From a candidate division LCP-89 bacterium (GTDB lineage: Bacteria > Electryoneota > B3-LCP), in assembly GCA_025774735.1 (NCBI GenBank), contig JALGZU010000069.1, positions 1 to 12,273 on the forward strand: DNA of 12,273 bases. Reading direction: 5' to 3'. Made by a program: the position numbers and the translations under genes. Below, piece after piece: positions 1 through 6,149 of this stretch. The notes beneath the pieces were generated by a model, which worked only from the letters and a program-made list of their open reading frames with translations, did no database searches and was not told the origin of the DNA. Every line of letters starts with the position of its first letter. The first letter of the stretch is position 1.

Positions 1-148
1 CTTCAGATTTTTAACCGGCTAAATTTTAAATATAGACTGAATGCTCGGTTTAATCAACTGTTTTCTAAATTGATTTTCATTCCTGCATCGGCGGGCGATT
101 CCAGTATTTCTGTATGCTGTTTGTGTAATAATTGGATCCTTGAAAGGA
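1..148. other. Noncoding left edge; diverged copy of the tRNA-Gln downstream flank
   Basis: No convincing gene is seen. From about position 28 this stretch aligns patchily with 5895-6026, the region downstream of the intact tRNA-Gln. Both begin with AAATATAGACTG, both carry a GGT-T---TCAA-T-TTTTCT block, a G-CGATT-CAG-A block and AATTGG, in the same order, leading into the same hairpin. Read by eye, the similarity suggests an old direct duplication or the related ends of two tandem elements. Confidence 0.45.
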
Positions 149-174
149 AGGGCTCAGGAGATATCCTAAGCCCT
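149..174 (-). terminator. Hairpin copy A, probable terminator of the copper operon
   Basis: AGGGCTCAGGA and TCCTAAGCCCT form an 11-bp stem with one C/A mismatch around the loop GATA. Read on the minus strand it lies 38 nt past the copA stop and is followed by a T/C-rich tail (TCCTTTC), weaker than a classic U tract. It is the same hairpin as the tRNA-Gln terminator at 6022-6053 with one arm diverged, so copA seems to use a duplicated tRNA terminator. Confidence 0.55.
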
Positions 175-178
175 ATTT

Positions 179-212
179 GCCTTGCTGGGATGCAGGGATT
201 CGAACTCCGATT
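179..212 (-). repeat. Partial tRNA-Gln 3' end (T arm plus acceptor), putative att copy A
   Basis: These 34 bp match 6061-6094 with a single C-to-T difference, which falls in the T stem. The matched part covers the 3' acceptor strand, discriminator and T arm of the intact tRNA-Gln. The match stops where the copA stop codon begins (213-215), and no D arm or anticodon arm follows, so this is not a functional tRNA gene. A tRNA 3'-end fragment in direct orientation about 5.9 kb from the intact gene is the usual footprint of integration at a tRNA. Confidence 0.75.
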
Positions 213-2420
213 TTATAGCCTAATGTTAACACGCTGAAGACGCAAAGCGTTCAAAACCACCGACACCGAACTCATCGCCATAGCCGCACCTGCCAGCCAG
301 GGTGCAAGAAATCCCATAGCCGCAATTGGAATGCCCAGGCTGTTGTAAGCCAGCGCCCAGAACAGATTCTGCTTGATGTTCGTCATGGTTTTTCGGCTCA
401 TTACAATGGCATCGGCTATGCTGTTCAAGTCACCTCGCATGAGGGTGACGTCCGCCGTTTCGATGGCGACGTCCGTGCCGGTGCCCATTCCGATGCCAAT
501 GTCCGCGGTGGCAAGAGCCGGGGCATCGTTGATCCCATCTCCGACCATGCCGACAATCTTGCCGGAAGTCTGCAATTTCCTGATTTCATCTACTTTGCCT
601 TCCGGCAATACCTCCGCCAGGATGCTCTCAATCCCCGCTTCGCTGGCTATGGCTTTGGCGGTACGCGCGTTATCCCCCGTGATCATGATCACTTCTATCC
701 CCATTTCCCGGATGCGGGAGACGGCTTCCTTTGAGGTGGCTTTTAATGTATCCGCCACCGCGAGCATTCCGGCAAACTCGCCGTCGATGGCTGTCAACAT
801 TACAGTTTTACCCTTTTCTTCCAATTCACCCATTCTCTTCAGGGCTGCTGCTTCGGTCTCTACATGATAATGAGACATTAACCTTTCGGTGCCTACCAAC
901 ACATCTCTTCCCTGTATTAAAGCGCGAATTCCATGACCCGGTATAGATTCGAATTCCTCTGCCCCGACGAACTTAACTCCTTTTGAGGAGAAATCCTGCG
1001 TTATCGCTTCGGCCAACGGGTGTTCCGAGTTCTTCTCGGCGGATCCAATGAGATTGAGGAATGTAATCTCATCAATTCCTTCAGGCAGGATATCAGTTAG
1101 TTCCGGTTCTCCTTTAGTCAGGGTACCGGTTTTATCCAGGACAATTGTGTCGACGCGGTGAGCCGACTCGAGGTGTTCTCCTCCCTTGAAGAGAATGCCG
1201 AATTCCGCCGCTCTGCCCGAACCCGCCATGATGGAAGTGGGTGTCGCAAGCCCCAGAGCACAAGGACAGGCAATGACAAGAACCGCAATGGCGTTTTCGA
1301 GAGCAGTGGCAAATTGACCGGGTGTCAACACCAGGAGCCACAATAAGAACGTTAGGACGGCTATGCCCACGACAACAGGCACAAATACACCGGAGATTTT
1401 GTCGGCGATGCGCTGAATGGGAGCCTTCGAGCCCTGCGCCTCCTCGACAATGCGAATAATCTGGGCGAGCGCGGTATCCTTTCCAATTTTAGTAACCTGG
1501 ATTTTAAGGAAGCCCAGCTTGTTTAAACTGGCGCCGATAACGCTATCTCCTGCGACTTTTTCGACGGGGATACTTTCGCCAGTGAGCATGGATTCGTCAA
1601 CAGATGAAGCTCCGTCGATGATTTCCCCATCGACAGGAATCTTTTCACCGGGCTTTACGTGGACGATGTCTCCCACGAGAACCTTCTCGAGGGGGATATT
1701 CATTTCTACGCCATTCCGAAACACCAGAGCCGTTTTAGCTTGTAGTTTCATCAAAGCCTTAATGGCTGCAGAAGTTCGCCCCTTGGCTTGAGCTTCAAAC
1801 AGTTTACCCAAGACAATCAAGGTAATCAGCACGGCGGTTTCAAAATAAAGTTCAATGTGATGGGTTGGTGCGAAGACGCCCCGGATCACCAGGAATAGAC
1901 TGTAGAAGTAAGCAGCTGATGTCCCCAGCGCTACCAGGACGTTCATGTCGGCGCTTCTATTACGCAATGCCTTGAATGTACCCTTATAGAAGGGGTAACC
2001 GATGACGAATTGAACCGGTGTAGCCAGAGCAAATTGGACCCAGGGATTCAGAAAGATGCTTGGGACCCACAGGAATGAAAGAGCGGAAAAGTGGCTTACC
2101 ATTGTCCACAGCAGAGGAAAGGAGAGCAATGCGGAAAGGACAAACCGCAGCTTCTGCCGTCGAATCTCCTTATTTTTAGTTTTTTCTACCTGGGAGTAAT
2201 CCTCTTTTTTCGAGGCGGAGTAACCCAGTTGTTCCACTTTCTCTATGATTCCAGTCAGGGAAATCTCATTGGGCAGATATTCGATTCGAGCATCTTCCAT
2301 GGCGAAGTTCACATTAGCCCGGGCAACACCCGGAAGACCGTTCAATCCTTTTTCAATCCTGTTAGCGCAGGCTGCGCATGTCATCCCCGAGATATCCAGT
2401 GTGTTCTGTTCCGGTTTCAT
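213..2420 (-). CDS. copA: Cu(I)-exporting P1B-type ATPase (CopA)
   Basis: The 735-aa product pumps cytoplasmic Cu(I) outward across the inner membrane using ATP. In order it shows one N-terminal heavy-metal domain with GMTCAAC (Cys15, Cys18), paired transmembrane segments from about 91, the actuator TGES loop at 280-283, the intramembrane CPC at 385-387, the phosphorylated Asp429 in DKTGT, the HP dipeptide at 467-468, GDGIND at 627-632, and the Cu(I)-class residues YN (692-693) and MAMSS (714-718) in the last two helices. These last residues argue for Cu(I) over Zn/Cd. Length is normal for a single-MBD CopA. The ATG lies 14 nt past the copZ stop with only a weak GAAGCTGG ribosome site, suggesting coupled translation. 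It is the last gene of the csoR-copZ-copA operon and stops exactly at the edge of the tRNA-derived repeat. Silver transport is possible; function class is near certain. Confidence 0.96.
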   Translation of the reverse strand: MKPEQNTLDISGMTCAACANRIEKGLNGLPGVARANVNFAMEDARIEYLPNEISLTGIIEKVEQLGYSASKKEDYSQVEKTKNKEIRRQKLRFVLSALLSFPLLWTMVSHFSALSFLWVPSIFLNPWVQFALATPVQFVIGYPFYKGTFKALRNRSADMNVLVALGTSAAYFYSLFLVIRGVFAPTHHIELYFETAVLITLIVLGKLFEAQAKGRTSAAIKALMKLQAKTALVFRNGVEMNIPLEKVLVGDIVHVKPGEKIPVDGEIIDGASSVDESMLTGESIPVEKVAGDSVIGASLNKLGFLKIQVTKIGKDTALAQIIRIVEEAQGSKAPIQRIADKISGVFVPVVVGIAVLTFLLWLLVLTPGQFATALENAIAVLVIACPCALGLATPTSIMAGSGRAAEFGILFKGGEHLESAHRVDTIVLDKTGTLTKGEPELTDILPEGIDEITFLNLIGSAEKNSEHPLAEAITQDFSSKGVKFVGAEEFESIPGHGIRALIQGRDVLVGTERLMSHYHVETEAAALKRMGELEEKGKTVMLTAIDGEFAGMLAVADTLKATSKEAVSRIREMGIEVIMITGDNARTAKAIASEAGIESILAEVLPEGKVDEIRKLQTSGKIVGMVGDGINDAPALATADIGIGMGTGTDVAIETADVTLMRGDLNSIADAIVMSRKTMTNIKQNLFWALAYNSLGIPIAAMGFLAPWLAGAAMAMSSVSVVLNALRLQRVNIRL

Positions 2421-2434
2421 TGTTTTACCAGCTT

Positions 2435-2635
2435 CTATTGTACCTCATAGCCCTGGTCTTGAATGGCCCTTATTATCGTATCCAGGTTAACTTCATTGTC
2501 ATCGAAATCCACCTGGACACTCTTGTCCTCGAGGTTTGCTTTTCCGTTGACGCCGATCGCTTTCAAGGCGCCCTCAATCGCTTGGACGCAATGCCCGCAG
2601 GACATGCCCGTTACGGTTAGAGTAATGGACTTCAT
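2435..2635 (-). CDS. copZ: CopZ-like copper chaperone (heavy-metal-associated domain)
   Basis: This 66-aa protein is a single HMA ferredoxin-like domain that carries Cu(I) in the cytosol and passes it to the CopA metal-binding domain. The ligand loop is GMSCGHC (Cys13, Cys16) near the N terminus, and a glycine-tyrosine near the end (DQGYEV) is typical of the fold. It has no signal peptide or membrane segment. The start is supported by a strong AAGGAG 9 nt upstream of the ATG. It lies 19 nt after csoR and 14 nt before copA, so the three genes are almost surely co-transcribed. Variants with this loop can also feed periplasmic proteins, but the adjacent copA makes the copper role the natural reading. 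Confidence 0.93.
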   Translation of the reverse strand: MKSITLTVTGMSCGHCVQAIEGALKAIGVNGKANLEDKSVQVDFDDNEVNLDTIIRAIQDQGYEVQ

Positions 2636-2654
2636 ACTACATATCTCCTTCGTT

Positions 2655-2978
2655 TTATTTCATCAGTCTGCGCGTGGTTTTCATGAGTTCATCGATGACT
2701 TCAATATCCCCTTCCTGAAGCTGTTCCACAATGCAGCTCTTCACGTGATATTCCAACAGCAGGCTGGATACCCCGCTCAAAGCAGATTGAACAGATGCAA
2801 TCACGTTCAACACATCGTCACAGTAGGTATCTTCTTCGATGAGTCGCTTCACCCCTCGGATTTGCCCTTCAATCCGGTTCAATCGGGAACTCAGGTTCGA
2901 TTTGAGTTTTTCCGAATGGTGACTCTTGCGCGCAGCCTCCCCTGGATGGCACTCTCTTTTTGTGTTGTTGCTTTTCAC
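2655..2978 (-). CDS. csoR: CsoR-family copper-sensing repressor
   Basis: All-helical DUF156 repressor that binds operator DNA when apo and releases it on binding Cu(I). Numbered from the upstream ATG, the ligands are Cys55, His80 and Cys84 (YC...EYHVKSC), the C-H-C set of CsoR rather than the ligand patterns of RcnR (Ni/Co) or FrmR (formaldehyde). The N-terminal helix LSSRLNRIEGQIRG is the family signature. The GTG at 2976-2978 is preferred as start (107 aa): AAGGGG sits 6 nt before it but directly abuts the ATG at 2982-2984, leaving no spacer. The ATG start would give 109 aa. The N-terminal tail has extra Cys and His residues (CHPGE, SHH) of unknown relevance. First gene of the copper operon; it probably represses its own promoter. 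Confidence 0.92.
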   Translation of the reverse strand: MKSNNTKRECHPGEAARKSHHSEKLKSNLSSRLNRIEGQIRGVKRLIEEDTYCDDVLNVIASVQSALSGVSSLLLEYHVKSCIVEQLQEGDIEVIDELMKTTRRLMK

Positions 2979-3028
2979 GATCATCCCCTTTTTACAAATT
3001 GGTATGAGGGTTATTACACCCCATATAT

Positions 3029-3057
3029 AATATAACCCCCTACCCTATATATGTCAA
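3029..3057 (-). promoter_or_regulatory. Promoter of the csoR-copZ-copA operon
   Basis: On the minus strand, a consensus -35 TTGACA (3052-3057) is separated by 17 nt from -10 TATATT (3029-3034). Transcription would start near 3021, giving a leader of about 43 nt before the csoR GTG. Confidence 0.8.
3031..3049 (-). promoter_or_regulatory. Candidate CsoR operator inside the promoter spacer
   Basis: TATAGGGTAGGGGGTTATA on the minus strand is a G-rich core flanked by TATA on both sides. It occupies the -35/-10 spacer and overlaps the -10 box. CsoR/RcnR family operators are known to be G/C tracts with A/T-rich inverted flanks, so position and composition fit steric repression by the product of the next gene. 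A second loose half-site, AGGGTTAT, lies on the plus strand at 3007-3014. Binding is inferred. Confidence 0.55.
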
Positions 3058-3145
3058 GTCTTTTTTTGTTTTTTTTATTCCGCTTAATAACCAACCCAGC
3101 ATCGGATGGTGGGTATCATGCGATGAATAGTACCGGAGATAGAGA

Positions 3146-3207
3146 AGGGCTCAGGAATGATCCTAAGCCCTATCGGTATTGCTGGCCTATATGGACGAAA
3201 TTCGAAC
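3146..3207. repeat. Degraded tRNA-Gln-end/terminator block, putative att copy B
   Basis: Positions 3146-3171 repeat the hairpin AGGGCTCAGGA / TCCTAAGCCCT with loop ATGA; this right arm is identical to copy A and differs from the intact terminator by one base. Beyond it TTGCTGG (3179-3185) and ATTCGAAC (3200-3207, the T-loop box) keep the order seen in the tRNA 3' end, but the bases between have diverged and the spacing has changed. It is best read as an older, decayed copy of the repeat at 149-212 and 6022-6094. Confidence 0.55.
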
Positions 3208-3526
3208 TTTTGAGGAGTGGGATAAGCTCTTCGATATAGGACTGGCAGCATGAATCATGAGGAATTATTCAAATCTTCTACCTTTTGATTAACAACCTAT
3301 AATCTGTCTCTCAATTTACCTCAAAGTTGGTCTGGAGAGCTATCATAAAAAGTGGATCGATGTCATGCGGAATTATATCCAGACTATGAAGATATCAAGC
3401 TACTATAAATACTTGAGATTGATATTTGCACCACTACTTGCGCTTCGTACTAATCAGTTCCAAATTCCGGATTGTTCGATACACATGTAGTCATGACCGG
3501 ATTCTTCTCTTCTTTTAGGACGTTGA
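3208..3526. other. Noncoding, probably decayed sequence
   Basis: No gene with a credible start and ribosome site is seen. A plus-strand frame is open from 3293 to 3487, but it has no upstream start codon, its first internal ATG would leave only 41 residues, and the translation matches no family I know. The stretch lies between the decayed repeat copy B and a gene stump, so it is probably relict sequence. Confidence 0.4.
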
Positions 3527-3706
3527 CTAAACCACCTTAAAACCGAGGCCAGGAGCGTTATTCGGATAGAGCGTTCCTTTTTTTAGAATCACCGCTCCAT
3601 CTGAGGGATCGTCCAGCAGGTCCAGATGTCCATCCAAATCGGCATATACGACATTGGGGCGCGCCAGTGCGAAGTGCAAGCCTGGGCAATGGTGCAAGTT
3701 GTCAGG
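3527..3706 (-). pseudogene. C-terminal stump of an enolase-superfamily enzyme (dipeptide-epimerase/muconate-cycloisomerase type)
   Basis: Reading the minus strand from 3706 to the TAG at 3527-3529 gives about 59 codons, including [19 protein letters not shown] followed by [17 protein letters not shown] and APGLGF. This is the characteristic C-terminal barrel end and capping tail of mandelate racemase/muconate-lactonizing-type enzymes, especially L-Ala-D/L-Glu epimerase relatives. An in-frame TGA at 3707-3709 closes it upstream and the catalytic Lys and metal-ligand regions are absent, so it is a relic. It looks more GC-rich than the cassette next to it. Truncation beside repeat copy B suggests deletion or insertion broke the original gene. 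Confidence 0.7.
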
Positions 3707-3743
3707 TCACACCTCCGATAATTCGGAGCAAAAACTGTAAATT

Positions 3744-4340
3744 TTATCTATCTGCTATTATTCCCACTCTGTTAACAAACGCGATTATATCTTCATCTTT
3801 ATTAAAATCATAGTTATCCGTAGAAATTACTTTGATATCTGGGTTCTCCAGATAAAATCTCTCATGTTCATCTTTAAGTTTTAAAACTCTCCTGAAAGCC
3901 TTTGGGCTTTTTTCGTAGTTTGCACCTCTCGCCTCAAAAAAAGAAACAAGCTTATGTTCATCACAAGTCAATCCAATTATCAGATCTGGTTGAGGTAGAA
4001 AACGTCGATTATAAGCACTTAATTCTAGTAATATTTTTAGATGAAATTCATCCTGGCACTCGGATTTCGTATAAATTTCAAGTGACCCCCAATAGGTATC
4101 CATTATTACAGATTTTCCACCTTGGGCTATAATCAACGCATTTTCTATGTTGTGGACCATCTGGTTGTGAAACCACACCTGTGTCTCAAGAAAATTCAAA
4201 TCCCTGTTGATGTTATTTATTATCCTTGAGGGAAGCTCTTCACTTTCGTGAATTAGAGCTAAATCCAGATAAGCCGAGATTCGAGAACAGAGCAGTGTTT
4301 TACCGATTGCTGGAGGTCCAATTATGGCAATAATCGACAT
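3744..4340 (-). CDS. P-loop kinase-like protein, deoxynucleoside/nucleotide kinase fold
   Basis: This 198-aa cytosolic protein begins with a Walker A loop GPPAIGKT (8-15). An acidic HESEE follows at 31-35, then a helix FLETQVWFHNQM (50-61), a buried strand VIMDTYW (78-84), PDLIIGL (118-124), and a lid-like RGANYEKS (138-145). That order matches deoxynucleoside kinases, where the strand usually ends in Asp-Arg; here Thr82 replaces the Arg, so substrate or activity may differ. Natural substrates cannot be told from sequence; AAA/ABC motifs are absent. The start is supported by AAGGA 7 nt before the ATG. It follows the membrane-protein gene by 54 nt on the same strand and closes an AT-rich three-gene cassette. 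Downstream there is only a weak hairpin (3713-3728) without a T tract. The fold is fairly secure, the function is not. Confidence 0.72.
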   Translation of the reverse strand: MSIIAIIGPPAIGKTLLCSRISAYLDLALIHESEELPSRIINNINRDLNFLETQVWFHNQMVHNIENALIIAQGGKSVIMDTYWGSLEIYTKSECQDEFHLKILLELSAYNRRFLPQPDLIIGLTCDEHKLVSFFEARGANYEKSPKAFRRVLKLKDEHERFYLENPDIKVISTDNYDFNKDEDIIAFVNRVGIIADR

Positions 4341-4394
4341 GTCTGAATCCTTATGAAAGTTGATAATCCTCTTCTATTTAATTGCTCGGCTGTG

Positions 4395-4859
4395 TTAGAA
4401 ATAAAACCATACCAGTAAAAATACAAAAATTGTAGTTACATAGATCGTTAATCTCGAGTTGTCAAAAACAGGTTCCTTCCAAGTTTTTTTACCAAAGGTG
4501 TCCCATTCAGCTGGAAAGACGGTAGCATTTTCTACATACTGACCATCCTCATAAAGAAGTACAGCATGGTCAATTTTATTGATTACCTTTGCAATATTAA
4601 GAAAATAGGACTTAAATGTTTTAATTGCTATCAAGGTTATTGATAAAACCGTTAATACACCTATAGATAGCAGGATTTTATGATCTAACTTTAAATCAAT
4701 CCGGGAGTTGAAAAGCCATCCAACCATTATAATCAAAACTCCGTTGTATGCAAGGACAAGCCTCAGCATTTTCGTGCGAAATTCCTGCATCTCTGAGAAC
4801 ATGAATTCGTAAACCTTCAGCAGTACATTGAATTTATCATGATCGCTTAGTTTTAACAT
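4395..4859 (-). CDS. Small membrane protein with three predicted transmembrane helices, unknown function
   Basis: From the ATG at 4857-4859 the product has 154 aa: a charged N-terminal helix (1-30), TM1 about 31-50, a short loop, TM2 about 61-80, a soluble stretch of about 55 residues (81-136), and TM3 about 137-154 ending at the extreme C terminus. There is no signal peptide or enzymatic motif that I recognise. The two-helix hairpin plus soluble part recalls SLATT-like membrane effectors of conflict systems, a weak topological analogy only. This start is chosen over an in-frame ATG at 4899-4901 because GTGAGG lies 5 nt upstream of it; that ribosome site overlaps the methyltransferase TGA stop (4867-4869), so the two proteins are probably made by coupled translation. 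Base use is AT-rich like its neighbours. Confidence 0.75.
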   Translation of the reverse strand: MLKLSDHDKFNVLLKVYEFMFSEMQEFRTKMLRLVLAYNGVLIIMVGWLFNSRIDLKLDHKILLSIGVLTVLSITLIAIKTFKSYFLNIAKVINKIDHAVLLYEDGQYVENATVFPAEWDTFGKKTWKEPVFDNSRLTIYVTTIFVFLLVWFYF

Positions 4860-4866
4860 GTTAACC

Positions 4867-5523
4867 TCACTTTCTAAAATTGATCTCTTTGTCTGGTTCA
4901 AATCGGCCGAAGTGAACTAAATTTAAAAGAGGTTTGTGTTTATAAAATATTCGGTATGTTGTGAAAGGAAGCCCAAATGCTTTTAAATCATTCATTTTAA
5001 AATTAAATGGAAGCTTCAACAGCACATTATCGGTCACAGAGAAAAAGCTTTCCAACAAAATCTCCCCATCAACGTCTTCAAACATATCTAATGTAAAATT
5101 AGCGTAATTTGCATATTCAGGTCCTCCCCAAGGTGGATCAAGGTAAACGCAGTCAAATTTATCATTATATTTTAAAAGGGCTTTTTCCCATGTCAATTTG
5201 CTAATTATTTTATTTATCGTGCTTGAGCCAATAGAGATGGAAAGATTTTTTTTAGTTAGATTTATAGCATCATTTGATGAGTCCGTCAGTATTAAGTTCA
5301 TGTTTGATTTTGCAAAATAAATGGCATCCATTCCAGAGCCGCAGAATGGAATAATAACTGTTTTCCCTTTAAGAATGTGAGCTTGCAATTTGGCTACTTT
5401 CGCAGGAGTTACCGAGAAGATTAAGGTATTATTTACATAAAACTGTGGTGTTCCTTTAAATATGAAATCGATGAAATAATTAGGGCAATAATGCCCGTTG
5501 TAATAGGTGCTATATGGTTTCAT
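4867..5523 (-). CDS. TGS1-like class I SAM methyltransferase (RNA cap guanine-N2 methyltransferase family)
   Basis: From the ATG at 5521-5523 the product has 218 aa. Motifs in order: FSVTP (36-40), the SAM-binding loop PFCGSGMDAIYFA (59-71), the acidic Asp81 in LILTDSS, and the catalytic LDPPWGGPEY (128-137). The SVTP element, the F-C-G-x-G loop and especially PPWGGP-Y are hallmarks of trimethylguanosine synthase TGS1 and its relatives, which methylate guanine N2. RsmD-like or adenine-N6 enzymes instead show DPPY or NPPY. Bacteria have no m7G caps, so the substrate here is unknown; another guanine in RNA, DNA or a nucleotide is possible. An upstream TTG at 5548-5550 (227 aa, with AAGG 10 nt away) is an alternative start, but it overlaps a possible -10 box. 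It is first in the cassette and translationally coupled to the membrane protein. Family assignment is strong; substrate is open. Confidence 0.82.
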   Translation of the reverse strand: MKPYSTYYNGHYCPNYFIDFIFKGTPQFYVNNTLIFSVTPAKVAKLQAHILKGKTVIIPFCGSGMDAIYFAKSNMNLILTDSSNDAINLTKKNLSISIGSSTINKIISKLTWEKALLKYNDKFDCVYLDPPWGGPEYANYANFTLDMFEDVDGEILLESFFSVTDNVLLKLPFNFKMNDLKAFGLPFTTYRIFYKHKPLLNLVHFGRFEPDKEINFRK

Positions 5524-5550
5524 TCGTCTTTTATTCTCATTGATCACCAA

Positions 5551-5577
5551 TTTATATCTACCTTAAATCAAAGTCAA
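5551..5577 (-). promoter_or_regulatory. Possible promoter of the methyltransferase cassette
   Basis: On the minus strand TTGACT (5572-5577) precedes TATAAA (5551-5556) with a short 15-nt spacer; a poorer -10, TAAATT, would restore 17 nt. It is weaker than the other promoters in the window. If used, it places the transcript start near 5545, favouring the ATG at 5523. Confidence 0.4.
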
Positions 5578-5607
5578 GCAAAAGACATGAGGATTTTGAA
5601 GGGAGAT

Positions 5608-5790
5608 TTAGATGGTAGCTGGTTTGATCTCCCCCGGCCCCCTTGATAAGGAGGGAGGGAAGATAAGAGATTGAACAGTGACAAAGAAGTGGCAAAAGGT
5701 GTGGCAAGTGGTCCGCTTGGTTAATCCCGCCTTCAAGACCGTGTCGTTCACAGCTTTCTGGACGAGCGACTTATCCGTGTAGCGGCACAT
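5608..5790 (-). pseudogene. Remnant of a tyrosine recombinase (integron-integrase-like C-terminal part)
   Basis: About 38 codons at the start of this frame, DKSLVQKAVNDTVLKAGL then TKRTTCHTFCHFFVT, match the region of IntI-type tyrosine recombinases that normally reads as V-x-A-G-I-x-K ... HT-x-RHSFAT. The catalytic Arg of the HxxR box is Cys here (HTFCH), the downstream Tyr region is missing, and the frame runs instead into an unrelated C/G-rich repeat. No upstream catalytic domain was found. It is a decayed gene beside the tRNA-Gln and probably the relic of the enzyme that brought the adjoining cassette. Given its shortness the family call is moderate. Confidence 0.6.
5638..5654. repeat. 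C/G-rich palindromic element
   Basis: CCCCCTT and AAGGAGG form a 7-bp arm pair with one mismatch around GAT, inside a run of C-rich sequence (5630-5660). Such short elements are often dispersed in intergenic DNA. Here it forms the 3' end of the integrase remnant, whose reading frame it disrupts. Confidence 0.4.
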
Positions 5791-6016
5791 CTTGCTAATG
5801 GATTTTCAATATATCTATTCCATATATTCATACCAACTACACCCGTTTCTGAGGCTCAAAATCGTAGAAGTTATTTGGCTTATTACATCGTTTCAAATAT
5901 AGACTGGTCACAAGGTATTGTCAATTATTTTCTCCTCGTTATTCTTTATCGAGCGGGAAGACGATTTCAGCACTGTCAGGAAGATGGTATTGATAAAGTA
6001 ACGATGCTCCAATTGG
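5791..6016. other. Noncoding stretch downstream of tRNA-Gln with duplicated flank
   Basis: No gene is seen. The part from 5895 on is the counterpart of 28-148, sharing AAATATAGACTG, the TCAA-T-TTTTCT block, the CGATT-CAG-A block and AATTGG in the same order before the terminator hairpin. In the other direction it leads into the integrase remnant. Confidence 0.45.
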
Positions 6017-6053
6017 AAAAAGAAAGGGCTCAGGAAGTATCCTGAGCCCTTTC
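6017..6053 (-). terminator. Rho-independent terminator of tRNA-Gln
   Basis: A perfect 14-bp stem (6022-6035 pairing with 6040-6053) around loop AGTA is followed on the minus strand directly by five T residues (6017-6021). It lies 13 nt past the tRNA 3' end. A short T run also follows on the plus strand, so it may act both ways. Confidence 0.9.
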
Positions 6054-6066
6054 TTTTAGAGCCTTG

Positions 6067-6137
6067 CTGGGATGCAGGGATTCGAACCCCGATTATACGG
6101 TCCAGAGCCGCATGTCCTGCCATTGGACGACATCCCA
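6067..6137 (-). tRNA. tRNA-Gln (anticodon CUG)
   Basis: The cloverleaf is complete: acceptor TGGGATG/CATCCCA, D stem GTCC/GGAC, anticodon stem TGCGG/CCGTA with loop CTCTGGA (anticodon CUG, reading CAG), a 4-nt variable loop, T stem CGGGG/CCCTG with loop TTCGAAT, and discriminator G. Length is 71 nt. The CCA end is not encoded; CAA follows. Promoter and terminator lie close on both sides, so it is a single-gene transcript. Its 3' half is duplicated at 179-212 and traces remain at 3179-3207, marking it as a likely integration target. Confidence 0.95.
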
Positions 6138-6149
6138 AAAGGAAGTGAA

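Noticed and set aside
179..260. A second complete tRNA gene at the left edge
   Set aside because: Only the T arm and acceptor 3' strand are present; past 212 the sequence is the copA coding end with no anticodon or D arm.
3051..3239. 62-codon plus-strand frame across repeat copy B
   Set aside because: It begins in the copper-operon promoter, has no ribosome site and encodes the repeat hairpin; not a credible gene.
3293..3487. 65-codon open plus-strand stretch
   Set aside because: No start codon at its beginning, no ribosome site, and no recognisable family; most likely chance or relict sequence.
3713..3728. Hairpin CTCCGA/TCGGAG downstream of the kinase-like gene
   Set aside because: Only 6 bp with no T tract on the minus strand, too weak to call a terminator.
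4860..4901. Longer membrane-protein start at 4901 overlapping the methyltransferase by 35 nt
   Set aside because: The ATG at 4857-4859 has a well-placed GTGAGG ribosome site; the extension lies inside methyltransferase coding sequence.
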